Source: Rhodopirellula sp. (GTDB taxonomy: Bacteria > Planctomycetota > Planctomycetia > Pirellulales > Pirellulaceae). Taken from it: a DNA stretch of 64,000 nt. Where the stretch lies: positions 1-64,000 of the forward strand of contig PAAT01000074.1 in the NCBI GenBank assembly GCA_002698965.1. Direction: 5' to 3'. The first letter of the stretch is position 1. The number at the start of each line of letters is the position of its first letter. The notes beneath the pieces are model-generated. The model was not told the DNA's origin. It did not search any database and worked only from the letters and a program-made list of their open reading frames with translations. This document shows positions 17,858 through 26,780 of this stretch, piece after piece. A program made the position numbers and the translations under genes.

Positions 17858-19747
17858 GTGATGTATTACAAATACTTTTTGGCTTTCATTATTCTGCAGA
17901 GTTCAAGTTTTTTTCCGAGTTCCGTTTTTGCAGCCCAGAGACCCAATGTTGTTTATATCATGGCGGATGAACTTGGTTATTTTGAACCTTCTTTTATGGG
18001 AAGCAAGACAATTCAGACGCCACGTATTGACGAGTTGGCGCGGCAGGGTGTGTGGTTTACTCAGGGGTTGGCAGGATCTTCGGTTTGCGCCCCAACACGT
18101 TGTTGTTTTTTGACCGGAAAACACTCCGGTCATACTTCTGTTAGGGTGAACGGCGGTGGGACACCACTTCGGAGTGAGGAAGTCACGATTGGAACGATCC
18201 TGAAGAAAAGAGGGTACGCCACCGGAGGTTTTGGGAAATGGGGGTGTGGTGGTCGCGGCTCCACAGGAGTTCCTGAGCAGCATGGTTTTGACTTGTTTGT
18301 TGGTTATTATGACCAGGTTCATGCCCATAGCTATTATCCTCCCTATCTCATCCAAAATAGTCAGGAGTTGAAATTACCTGGAAACCTTGGAGGCGATCAG
18401 GGTGAGACATATTCGCACTACGTGATTATGGATCGTGCAAAACAGTTTATTCGTGAAAATCAGGCAGGGCCATTTTTTTGTTATTTGCCTATTACTCCAC
18501 CTCATGGGATGTTCAATATCCCGGATCAGGATCCGGCCTGGGGAAAGTATCGTGATAAGGATTGGCCTGAATCTGCCAGGCGTTATGCAGCGATGGTGAC
18601 CATGGTCGATCGTCAGGTTGGCGAGATTATTGATCTGCTACGGGAATTGGATCTGGCAGAAAATACGATTGTATTTTTCAGTGGTGATAATGGCGGTAAT
18701 GACTATTTCAAATCGGACGCGTATCCGCGTGGACTACATGGAGCGAATGTTCATCCGGAAACCGGTGAGCAGTTTCGGGGTACGAAAGGAACATTGTATG
18801 AAGGGGGATTGCGGATCCCTGCTTTGGCCTACTGGCCGGGAAGAATCGAAGGAGGACGTGTTAGTGATCACCTCTGGTATTTTCCAGATATCCTCCCTAC
18901 GCTTGCAGACATCACAGGAGCAAAAGCACCCAAGGATATTGATGGAATTTCTTTTTGGCCGGAGCTTCAGGGAAAATACTCGCGTAGAAAACAGGCTCAG
19001 CATGAATATTTGTATTGGGAAATTGGAGGGCAAAGGGCTTTGCGAGTTAAAGAGATGAAGGCCATTCAACCCGGCACACAGCGTGATTGGGAACTGTATG
19101 ATCTGTCAGATGATATTAGTGAATCGATTAATGTGGCTGAGCAGCAGGCGGAGTTGCTTGAGGAGATGAAAATGCTGGCAGATTCCGCTCATACTGATGC
19201 AAGAGAGGGAACGTTTGCCGACCGCGCGAATCATGAAAAAGACCGACAGGCAAAATGGGGTTCGACGCGAATGACTTCATCACCGCAGGACGTTTCGAAA
19301 CTGGACACGATGGGGCTGATTGCGCAAAACGAATGTAAAATTGTGGATTTCAGCAGCCAAAGCATAGCTGGGAATCGATTGGCTGAATATGTACTGGATG
19401 GGAATCCTCGTACGCATTGGCATACGCAATACGTTCCGGAGTTGCGGAAACAACCTCACCACTTAATTATCGATCTGGGAAAGCAGCGTTCGGTGAAGGG
19501 TATTCGGTATCTTGCCAGACAGGATGGTGGCTACAATGGTGCCATCGCCCGATTTGAAGTCTATGTAAGTCAGGATGGTGTGAAATTTGAAACACCGGTG
19601 GCAACCGGTACGTTTCAACGTAAACGGAGTAATCAGCAACACACTTTCAGTGAGGTTTCTGCAAGGTTTATAAAAATAGTTGCTCTTACTGAGGTTAACG
19701 CTGGTCCCTGGGCATCAGCAGCCGAGATTGGGGTCATTGGAAAATAA
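17858..19747 (+). CDS. Secreted sulfatase with C-terminal F5/8 type C (discoidin-like) domain
   Basis: 629 residues. A signal peptide of about 25 residues ends near VFAAQ. The sulfatase catalytic domain follows: NVVYIMADELG, formylglycine-site cysteine C77 in CAPTR followed by LTGKHSGHTS, and FFSGDNGG as a C-terminal metal-site block. The domain runs to about residue 440. After a linker, residues 490-628 form a discoidin-like module (LDGNPRTHWHT, IDLGKQRSVKGIRYLARQDG, FIKIVALTEVN), which would bind a carbohydrate. It is a type I sulfatase needing formylglycine activation, probably periplasmic and acting on sulfated polysaccharide. The stop codon overlaps the PhoD-like start by one base. Confidence 0.95.
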   Translation: MMYYKYFLAFIILQSSSFFPSSVFAAQRPNVVYIMADELGYFEPSFMGSKTIQTPRIDELARQGVWFTQGLAGSSVCAPTRCCFLTGKHSGHTSVRVNGGGTPLRSEEVTIGTILKKRGYATGGFGKWGCGGRGSTGVPEQHGFDLFVGYYDQVHAHSYYPPYLIQNSQELKLPGNLGGDQGETYSHYVIMDRAKQFIRENQAGPFFCYLPITPPHGMFNIPDQDPAWGKYRDKDWPESARRYAAMVTMVDRQVGEIIDLLRELDLAENTIVFFSGDNGGNDYFKSDAYPRGLHGANVHPETGEQFRGTKGTLYEGGLRIPALAYWPGRIEGGRVSDHLWYFPDILPTLADITGAKAPKDIDGISFWPELQGKYSRRKQAQHEYLYWEIGGQRALRVKEMKAIQPGTQRDWELYDLSDDISESINVAEQQAELLEEMKMLADSAHTDAREGTFADRANHEKDRQAKWGSTRMTSSPQDVSKLDTMGLIAQNECKIVDFSSQSIAGNRLAEYVLDGNPRTHWHTQYVPELRKQPHHLIIDLGKQRSVKGIRYLARQDGGYNGAIARFEVYVSQDGVKFETPVATGTFQRKRSNQQHTFSEVSARFIKIVALTEVNAGPWASAAEIGVIGK

Positions 19748-21489
19748 TGAATTTACGATTGAAGTTGATAGCATCGGTTTTCGTCTGCCTGATATCCGCC
19801 ATGGATGTAAGCGAGGCGGTGGAGTTGGTACGCTGTGATGGCGTTTATCCGCATCATTTACAGGGTGTTTGTCAGGACACAGACGGTAATTTGTACTGGT
19901 CTTTTACCACGACTCTGGTCAAAACAGATTCCGAGGGTCAGGTTCTGAAAAAGCTTGAAGTTGCCAATCATCATGGAGACCTGTGTTACGTGGATGGTCG
20001 ATTGTTTGTGGCGGTCAATTACGGTCAGTTCAATAATCCGTTAGGCCAAGCTGAAAATGAAATTGTGGTTTATCAGGCGGACACACTACAAGAACATGCA
20101 CGCTATAAAATCCCTCAGGTCAAATACGGTGCCGGTGGAATTGCACACCACGATGGAAAATTTATTGTGGTAGGTGGTTTACCGGACGGTGTCGAGAAAA
20201 ACTATTTGTACGAATATAATGCTTCGTTCGTTTTCCAGAAAAGACACGTGCTGAACAGTGGCTGGACCCGTCTGGGGATTCAGGCGGCGGCATTTGCTGA
20301 TGGCGTATGGTGGTTTGGATGCTATGGAAACATATTACTAAAAGTGTCATCTGATTTTGAAATGCTAGGTCGCTATAAATTTGACTGCGGTTACGGAATC
20401 GAACAAGCGATGGGAGGCGGATTGTTGACCGCTGGTGGGCAATGTGTTGACCAAGTGGGTTGCTCGGGTTGGATCACCAGAAGATTAACTCGTCAAATGC
20501 TTCCTAATCAGGTGCAGAAACCAATAACACGAATTGGTTTTGGCTCGTGTGTAAAACAGCAGAACCCGGCGCCATTATTTGCCAATGTTTTGGACTACGG
20601 ACCGGAATTATTTCTGTTCATGGGGGATAATATCTACGGTGATTCTGATGATATGGCTGTCCTGAAAGCCAAGTATCAGGTGCTGGGGAGAAAGCCCATG
20701 TTCCAGAAATTAGTCGCAGAATCGGTTGTTCTGGCAACGTGGGATGATCATGACTACGGTATGAATGATGGGGGATCCGGATTCGCACAAAGAGAGGCGT
20801 CCCAACAGGTCTTCGTGGATTTTTGGAAGGATGTACCGGATTCACCGCGTCGCGCGAGACCTGGCGTGTATGACTCATACGTTTTTGGGCCGGCTGGTAA
20901 ACGCGTCCAGATTATTCTTTTAGACACACGGTTTTTCCGTTCAGATCTTAAGACCGGACCGCGGCGAGTCGGAGGACCTTACTATCCCGATAAGAACCCG
21001 AGCCTAACGATGCTGGGCACGACGCAGTGGCAATGGCTGGAGAAACAGCTCCAGCAGCCTGCAGAAATCCGGATTGTGGTCTCCAGTATTCAGTTCGTTC
21101 CTACAGCATCCGGACAGGAAACATGGGATAACCTTCCACTGGAACGCCAGCGGTTCTTAGACTTACTGGAAAAATCACAGGCGTCGGGATTGTTCGTTGT
21201 ATCCGGGGATCGTCACTGGTCGGATTTTTCCAGAATGACGGAGGGTCTGCCTTATCCTCTCTATGATTTTACCTCTAGTAGTATTAATCAACTTCATCCA
21301 AGGGGAACACCGACAAATAATCCCCACCGGTTGTTGGACAGGACATTCCACCAAGAGAATTTTGGAACGATTGATATCGACTGGAGTCAGGAAGATCCTG
21401 AAATTAGGGTTCAGATCGTGGATCTTCATGACAAGGTGCAATTATCACATTCCTTTAGACTAAGTTCATTGCAGGTTGCCCCTAAGTAA
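19747..21489 (+). CDS. PhoD-like phosphatase with N-terminal propeller-like region
   Basis: 580 residues. A signal peptide (about 1-24) precedes 235 residues of short beta repeats with kelch/NHL character (LQGVCQDTDGNLYWSF, HGDLCYVDGRLFVAVNYG, GIAHHDGKFIVVGGLP). The PhoD metallophosphatase domain starts near residue 258: IGFGSCVKQQ, FLFMGDNIYGD, ATWDDHDYGMNDGG, a LDTRFFRSDL segment, then VVSGDRHWSDF. The Asp/His/Asn metal ligands typical of PhoD enzymes are present. The usual role is Ca/Fe-dependent phosphodiesterase or phosphomonoesterase outside the cytoplasm. It overlaps the sulfatase gene by one base (TAATG), so the two are probably translated together. The propeller fusion is unusual. 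Confidence 0.88.
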   Translation: MNLRLKLIASVFVCLISAMDVSEAVELVRCDGVYPHHLQGVCQDTDGNLYWSFTTTLVKTDSEGQVLKKLEVANHHGDLCYVDGRLFVAVNYGQFNNPLGQAENEIVVYQADTLQEHARYKIPQVKYGAGGIAHHDGKFIVVGGLPDGVEKNYLYEYNASFVFQKRHVLNSGWTRLGIQAAAFADGVWWFGCYGNILLKVSSDFEMLGRYKFDCGYGIEQAMGGGLLTAGGQCVDQVGCSGWITRRLTRQMLPNQVQKPITRIGFGSCVKQQNPAPLFANVLDYGPELFLFMGDNIYGDSDDMAVLKAKYQVLGRKPMFQKLVAESVVLATWDDHDYGMNDGGSGFAQREASQQVFVDFWKDVPDSPRRARPGVYDSYVFGPAGKRVQIILLDTRFFRSDLKTGPRRVGGPYYPDKNPSLTMLGTTQWQWLEKQLQQPAEIRIVVSSIQFVPTASGQETWDNLPLERQRFLDLLEKSQASGLFVVSGDRHWSDFSRMTEGLPYPLYDFTSSSINQLHPRGTPTNNPHRLLDRTFHQENFGTIDIDWSQEDPEIRVQIVDLHDKVQLSHSFRLSSLQVAPK

Positions 21490-21535
21490 GCCAGTTTGCA
21501 TCGGGAGTTACCATTCGCCGACAGGATTGCCAACG

Positions 21536-22306
21536 ATGACAGCCTTTAAGCTGACAACGGAATTAACCGAACAGTTTCACCGGGACGGATATCTGATAGT
21601 CAAAGCGTTGTTTGATCCGGAAGAAATTGCTGGGTTATTACGATTTGCAAAAGCCGATATGGTGCTTGCCGATGAGGCCTATGTGCGGCGCGATGGTGAA
21701 GGTGGTGAAACTCGTTTGGCGCTTAGAAATCATCTGGATGACGCTGTTCCGTATTCTGCGGTGGTGCGTAGTCAACGGATCGTGCATGCGATGCAGACGC
21801 TCCTCGATGATGAGGTTTATCACTATCATCACAAAATGATGATTAAACAACCTCGAATTGGTGGGGCCTGGGAATGGCATCAGGATTATGGCTATTGGTA
21901 TGATTTTGGTTGCCTTTTTCCTGATATGGGGAGTTGTATGGTGGCCGTAGACCGGGCAACCAAGCAAAACGGATGCTTACAGGTATTACGGGGATCGCAT
22001 AAAATTGGTCGGGTAGATCATGTTCGGATCGGTGAGCAGGTAGGGGCAGATCCCAAACGTGTTGCTGTCGCCAAACAGAGATTTGAATTAGTGGCTGTTG
22101 AAATGGAAGCCGGTGATGCATTGTTTTTTCATGGAAATCTTCTGCATCGATCCGATCAAAATCACAGTGATCATCCGAGGTGGTCGTTGATCAATTGTTA
22201 CAATACCCGTCACAATGATCCATTTCTACAGGACAGCCGGCACCCTAATTACTCGCCGTTGGAAATTTGGGAGGACGCTAAGGTGCGTGAGATTCTAATA
22301 GGGTAA
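21536..22306 (+). CDS. Phytanoyl-CoA dioxygenase (PhyH)-like Fe(II)/2-oxoglutarate oxygenase
   Basis: About 256 residues from ATG 21536, preceded by GCCAACG and no strong ribosome site. An in-frame TTG at 21476 inside the PhoD gene is unlikely. The metal triad is H115-x-D117 (EWHQDYGYWYDFG) and H204 (GNLLHRSDQNHS). The 2-oxoglutarate Arg is likely in the HPRWSLINCYN segment. This group hydroxylates small secondary metabolites, lipids or betaine-like compounds; the substrate cannot be told. It follows the PhoD stop by 46 bp and probably belongs to the same transcript. Confidence 0.9.
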   Translation: MTAFKLTTELTEQFHRDGYLIVKALFDPEEIAGLLRFAKADMVLADEAYVRRDGEGGETRLALRNHLDDAVPYSAVVRSQRIVHAMQTLLDDEVYHYHHKMMIKQPRIGGAWEWHQDYGYWYDFGCLFPDMGSCMVAVDRATKQNGCLQVLRGSHKIGRVDHVRIGEQVGADPKRVAVAKQRFELVAVEMEAGDALFFHGNLLHRSDQNHSDHPRWSLINCYNTRHNDPFLQDSRHPNYSPLEIWEDAKVREILIG

Positions 22307-22496
22307 CAAGAGACAAAAAGTCATAGGTTTTGATATCAGGAAGAAAATCTTAGTGTCGTAACATTACGATATGTTGGAGTTTAATAAAGTGTCCCCGGAC
22401 CAAGTCATGGCAGACTTCACGCCGTTGTGGCAGAATTAGATTGCGTTGGAAAATGGTGGAAGATTCTTGCATCCAAGCAATTAGAATAAAATTACT

Positions 22497-25472
22497 ATGA
22501 TTCGTCGAATACACTGGAAAAGCCTCCTCCTGTTCATCCTGCTGCCATTTCCGGTGACAGCTCAGGATGAAGGTTTGCAGAAAGAAATCTATTCGGCCTC
22601 CCCCGAAGAATCAGTCAAATTCTTTGACGTTCCGACAGGAATGGAATTGGAGTTGGTTGCCTCTGAACCACATGTTATCGATCCAATTGCCATTCGTTTC
22701 GATGCTCACGGACGTATGTGGGTTGTTGAAATGAATGACTACCCATCAGGTAATGGAGCCTCGAGGATCAAATTGCTTGAAGATCTGGATAGTGACGGCA
22801 CCTATGAGACCGTCCGCGTGTTTGCAGATGATTTGGTTTTTGCTACCGGACTCCAGCCCTGGAAAGATGGCGTGATCGTGACCTTGGCCGGTCAGGTTGT
22901 GTATTTCAAAGACACCGATGGTGATCACAAGGCTGACCAACGGGAGGTGTGGTATTCCGGATTTGCTGAAGATAATCAGCAACTGAGAGCGAATCATCCT
23001 CGGTTTGGCATTGATCAGAATATCTATGTTGCCAATGGTTTACGCGGTGGTGTTGTCAAGAATCCTCGTTCACCGGAAAGCGAGCCTCTTAATATTAGCG
23101 GTATGGACTTTATGTTTAATCCTGAAACGGGAGCCTACCAAACGGTTTCAGGAAACGGGCAATACGGTCTGACATTTGATGATATTGGTAATCGTTACGT
23201 ATGCAGTAATCGAAATCCAGCGATGCAAATTATGATCGAAGATCGTTATATCAAACGCTATCCCTCGGTACCGGTCTTGTCGGTTAAGAAAGATGTGGTG
23301 AAGGCAGGACAGGATTCTGTGATTTATCCACTGACAAAGTTCTGGACAACTTCGAATTTGCACGAAGGGCAGTTCACAGCCGCCTGTGGTGTCATGGTTT
23401 ATCGCGGCCACCAGTTACCCTGGTTAAAGGGGACTATTTTGACATGTGATCCGACCGGAAATCTCATTCATGCTGAAAAGATACAATCGTCCTCTGCCGA
23501 TAACTCGCGATACAACTACTATGGTCCTTATTACTACGGGACTCCAACACCGGAACGCGAATTTCTGGCTTCGAAAGATCATTGGTTCCGAGCTGTTAGT
23601 ATGCGTACCGGGCCAGATGGTTGTCTTTATATTGTGGATATGCACCGAGCGGTTATCGAACACCCTCAATGGGTACCGGATGAATTGAAGGACCGTAAGG
23701 ATGCCCGAAGTGGTGATGATAAAGGTAGAATCTATCGGCTCAAGCCAATCAATGCCCGGTTGGAGCCTAAATGGAATTGGAGTATAGAGAATTACTCGGC
23801 CGAAGAGCTCGTCTTGTTACTCGAACACCCAAATTCTTGGCAGCGTGACACCGCGTTTCGACTGTTGTCAGAGAAGAGAGAGGAAGAGGCAGTTGGATTT
23901 CTGGGACGTTTATTGAACTACTCAAGAGACCCAATCGCCCGTATTCTGGCGTTACGCCTGCTTCATGGCTGGGATAAGTTGGAAGCAGCTCAGATTATGA
24001 CGGCGGCTAGTCATTATGATCGGCGGCTTAGAATTCATGCCTGCATGGTGCTTGAAGATCATTGGACTAATACTCCGGAACAAAAAACACTGGCCAGAAA
24101 ATTATTGACGGATCGGGAAAGTGCAGTGCGTTTTCAGGCGATCCTCTCATTTGGTGATAAAGTAAATCATGATAGCCCAACCTGGAAAGGCCTGTTGAAA
24201 ACAGTCGTCAAAGATGAATATATGACTCAAGCCTTTTTGATGGCGACAGCTGATGATATTGGTAATTTAATAACCTTTGCACTAGAGAACGGCACACCAA
24301 CAGGGATTACTACGGACGAACATGCTGAAAACGTGTATCGACTCTATGGCCTAGCTGCTCGTAGCCTGACGCCAGAGCAACAAACGATTGCTTTGCAATG
24401 GATCGCAGAGTTGCCGGGCTGGGTTAATAAGGAGGCTGTAGCGATTGGTGATGTTCGCGCAGCACGGGCAATTCTGGAAAACTTCGATGCCGTGCAAATC
24501 GATTGGCGTTCACAAATTGAATTACTACCCGAGGAGAAAAAGATTAGCTTCAATGTGCTTTGGATGTTAGCTCGACAATGGATCAATGATGCTGAATCTA
24601 CCGAGTCGTTGAAAAGAGAAGCCTTGCAGTTATTGGCATTAGGAAGAGACGCTGAATTCCTGCTGGCTTTGTTTAATAAAACAGGCTTTTCTCATTACCA
24701 CGTTGACCTGCTTGGTCTCCTTCATTTTGAGAAAGATGCAGCAATCTGGACGAGTATTATTAGCCGCTTTTCTTCCATGGCACCGGCAGTGAAACGTGCT
24801 CTGATTGACGTTGTTCTTCGTGATGTCAGTCGCACCAAAATATTTCTTAGTGGGCTTGAGAAGAAAGCTATTTCGGTGAATGAAATCGATGCTATTCGTA
24901 TGAACCGATTGATAGGGTCTACAAATACAGAGATTGCTGAGCGAGCCAAGGCCCTGCAGGCCACAACGGTCAATGCAGACCGAGTGGCAGTGTTAGATGA
25001 ATACAAAGCCGTGTTGGTTTTAGATGCGTTCCCTCGTGAAGGTGAAAAAGTATTCAGACAGAATTGTGCAACCTGTCACCGTATTGGGAATATTGGGAAA
25101 CAGGTTGCGCCCGACATCTCGGACTCACGTACAAGGCAACCACTCCAGTTGCTCACGGATATTCTTCAACCTAACAAGGCGATTGATAACAATTATATGC
25201 ATTACTCAGTCCTCACAAAGGACGGCCAGGTTCTTGATGGAATTATTACGGAAGAGACTTCCACTCAAATTACTTTGATGCAACCGGAACGCAAAATTGT
25301 GCCTGTGTTGCGTAAGGAGATCGACGAGATTCAGTCTCGCGGAGTGTCCTTGATGCCGGAAGGACTGGAAAAGAAAATTGATCACCAACAAATGGCTGAC
25401 TTGATTTCTTTTATCAAAAACTGGAGATATCTCGACGGCCGTACTCCCCTGGCTAAACCACTGAACGAGTAA
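22497..25472 (+). CDS. PVC-type heme-binding CxxCH protein (propeller + HEAT-like repeats + cytochrome c)
   Basis: 991 residues with a signal peptide (about 1-23). Residues 40-420 form the membrane-bound dehydrogenase-like propeller found in Planctomycetes and Verrucomicrobia (FDVPTGMELELVASEP, IAIRFDAHGRMWVVEMNDYP, CNRNPAMQIM and a YIVDMHRAVIEHPQWVP segment). Residues 440-830 are HEAT-like helices. The C-terminal cytochrome c has the CATCH heme site at 857-861, a GNIGKQVAPDIS axial region, and the PVC-specific extension QPNKAIDNNYMHY...DGQVLDGIITEE. These proteins are thought to oxidise or bind carbohydrates and pass electrons outward; this is family inference. An SGNH-like gene follows 9 bp later. 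Confidence 0.92.
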   Translation: MIRRIHWKSLLLFILLPFPVTAQDEGLQKEIYSASPEESVKFFDVPTGMELELVASEPHVIDPIAIRFDAHGRMWVVEMNDYPSGNGASRIKLLEDLDSDGTYETVRVFADDLVFATGLQPWKDGVIVTLAGQVVYFKDTDGDHKADQREVWYSGFAEDNQQLRANHPRFGIDQNIYVANGLRGGVVKNPRSPESEPLNISGMDFMFNPETGAYQTVSGNGQYGLTFDDIGNRYVCSNRNPAMQIMIEDRYIKRYPSVPVLSVKKDVVKAGQDSVIYPLTKFWTTSNLHEGQFTAACGVMVYRGHQLPWLKGTILTCDPTGNLIHAEKIQSSSADNSRYNYYGPYYYGTPTPEREFLASKDHWFRAVSMRTGPDGCLYIVDMHRAVIEHPQWVPDELKDRKDARSGDDKGRIYRLKPINARLEPKWNWSIENYSAEELVLLLEHPNSWQRDTAFRLLSEKREEEAVGFLGRLLNYSRDPIARILALRLLHGWDKLEAAQIMTAASHYDRRLRIHACMVLEDHWTNTPEQKTLARKLLTDRESAVRFQAILSFGDKVNHDSPTWKGLLKTVVKDEYMTQAFLMATADDIGNLITFALENGTPTGITTDEHAENVYRLYGLAARSLTPEQQTIALQWIAELPGWVNKEAVAIGDVRAARAILENFDAVQIDWRSQIELLPEEKKISFNVLWMLARQWINDAESTESLKREALQLLALGRDAEFLLALFNKTGFSHYHVDLLGLLHFEKDAAIWTSIISRFSSMAPAVKRALIDVVLRDVSRTKIFLSGLEKKAISVNEIDAIRMNRLIGSTNTEIAERAKALQATTVNADRVAVLDEYKAVLVLDAFPREGEKVFRQNCATCHRIGNIGKQVAPDISDSRTRQPLQLLTDILQPNKAIDNNYMHYSVLTKDGQVLDGIITEETSTQITLMQPERKIVPVLRKEIDEIQSRGVSLMPEGLEKKIDHQQMADLISFIKNWRYLDGRTPLAKPLNE

Positions 25473-25481
25473 TCACGAACG

Positions 25482-26666
25482 ATGACAGAATCTCCTACGG
25501 GTAAACGGCTTCCACGTATTACGCTGATACGAAAAGTGGTGTTTGCGACGATGTCGCTGATGTTATTCGTTGGTGTGTGCGAATTTTCCTTTCAGGCGAT
25601 TGGATTCGACTTTAGTAAATGGGGGCAGGACTTAAATGCCACCCCGATCTTCTATCGGATCCCAACGGAGCCCTTCGGATCCGCTTACTATAAACGCCCG
25701 GGGAAACAAATCTGGACCGGCAAAGTTGTTACCAGTCAAATGCAACGGATAGGCTATGACTCTAAGTGGTTCCCAGATGAGGAGCAACAGACCCTTCAAT
25801 ATGATGCGAACGGTTTTCGTAATCCGGATGGATTAAAGAGTTGGGAGATTGCCATGATCGGTGACTCGTTTACCGAACTGGGTAATTTGTCACCGGATCA
25901 ATTAGTGACTTCTCAACTGGGAAAGTTACTGGATGTTTCAGTGAAGAATCTTGGGGTATCACACACGGGCCTTTTGAATCAGACAGAGTATCTTCGTGAA
26001 TTCGGTATTTGTGCAGCAACAGAGGAAGTTATCTGGGTGTTTTTTGAAGGTAATGATATTCAGGACTACGTGATGGAGACTGATCGCGTCTCTGCCATCC
26101 AAACTGGTATTTCCGAACATATCGACTTACTGAAAACTCACAAATCTCAAACCTCATTGGTGAAGGCTATTTACCAACGAATCTTTTCCAAATCACGCAG
26201 AGAGATCTATGGGCCTGCTGTTAACGCTACGCTTAGCGACGGTATCACTCGGTTTAAAGTCGATTATGCACCTCCCAGCCGTGATCAGATTTTTTTGCAG
26301 TTACAGCGATTGGAAGCCGGTATAGAGAAACTGCACAAACTTTGTAAACAAAATGGGTTGAATCTGACTTGTCTATATATGCCTTGTAAACGAAGGGCCT
26401 TCAGTGATCATCGCTATACCGTCGATATTAATGCCCCGGCTTATCTACAACTACAATGGGCACCAAGTGATTTGCCTGAGTGGATGCAGGAAGTTTGCAA
26501 GGAGAAAGGGATCCGACTCGTGGATGCAACGGAGCCGCTCAAGCAATTGAATCAGACAGAGCTTTTGTCACATAACCTGATATTCGATACCCACTTGACT
26601 GCAGCGGGAGCCAAAGTAGTTGCTCAGGCTTTAGCTGATACTTTGCGGTCGGATGAGGAAGAATAG
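25482..26666 (+). CDS. SGNH/GDSL-like hydrolase with N-terminal membrane anchor
   Basis: 394 residues. A hydrophobic stretch at about 19-40 (VFATMSLMLFVGVCEFSF) fits a signal anchor. The SGNH block I reads EIAMIGDSFTELGN, with the nucleophile serine in GDSFTE. VIWVFFEGNDIQD supplies the GxND block III, and a FDTHLTAAGA segment near the C-terminus supplies Asp-x-x-His. All four SGNH blocks are thus visible. Related proteins include acyl-sugar esterases and membrane acyltransferase partners; an O-deacetylase or acyl hydrolase role outside the cytoplasm is likely, with substrate unknown. It starts 9 bp after the PVC cytochrome gene, so they share a transcript. Confidence 0.82.
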   Translation: MTESPTGKRLPRITLIRKVVFATMSLMLFVGVCEFSFQAIGFDFSKWGQDLNATPIFYRIPTEPFGSAYYKRPGKQIWTGKVVTSQMQRIGYDSKWFPDEEQQTLQYDANGFRNPDGLKSWEIAMIGDSFTELGNLSPDQLVTSQLGKLLDVSVKNLGVSHTGLLNQTEYLREFGICAATEEVIWVFFEGNDIQDYVMETDRVSAIQTGISEHIDLLKTHKSQTSLVKAIYQRIFSKSRREIYGPAVNATLSDGITRFKVDYAPPSRDQIFLQLQRLEAGIEKLHKLCKQNGLNLTCLYMPCKRRAFSDHRYTVDINAPAYLQLQWAPSDLPEWMQEVCKEKGIRLVDATEPLKQLNQTELLSHNLIFDTHLTAAGAKVVAQALADTLRSDEEE

Positions 26667-26694
26667 GGTGCTTAGATAACTTGCGTGTCATTGC

Positions 26695-26722
26695 TTGACA
26701 GGCAAAATCCCAAAATGATAGT
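26695..26722 (+). promoter_or_regulatory. Possible sigma-70-type promoter ahead of the atypical kinase
   Basis: TTGACA (perfect -35) and GATAGT (4 of 6 to TATAAT) are separated by 16 bp and lie about 60 bp upstream of ATG 26781. The spacing is plausible and there is no other gene between. Confidence 0.4.
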
Positions 26723-26780
26723 CCAATTTTACGGAACCTTTAATAATCGAGACAGTTAAAATTATTCCGATTCCGAACTA

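Noticed and set aside
17903..18355. 150-residue minus-strand frame over the sulfatase N-terminus
   Set aside because: Antisense to the conserved catalytic region; no coding signature of its own.
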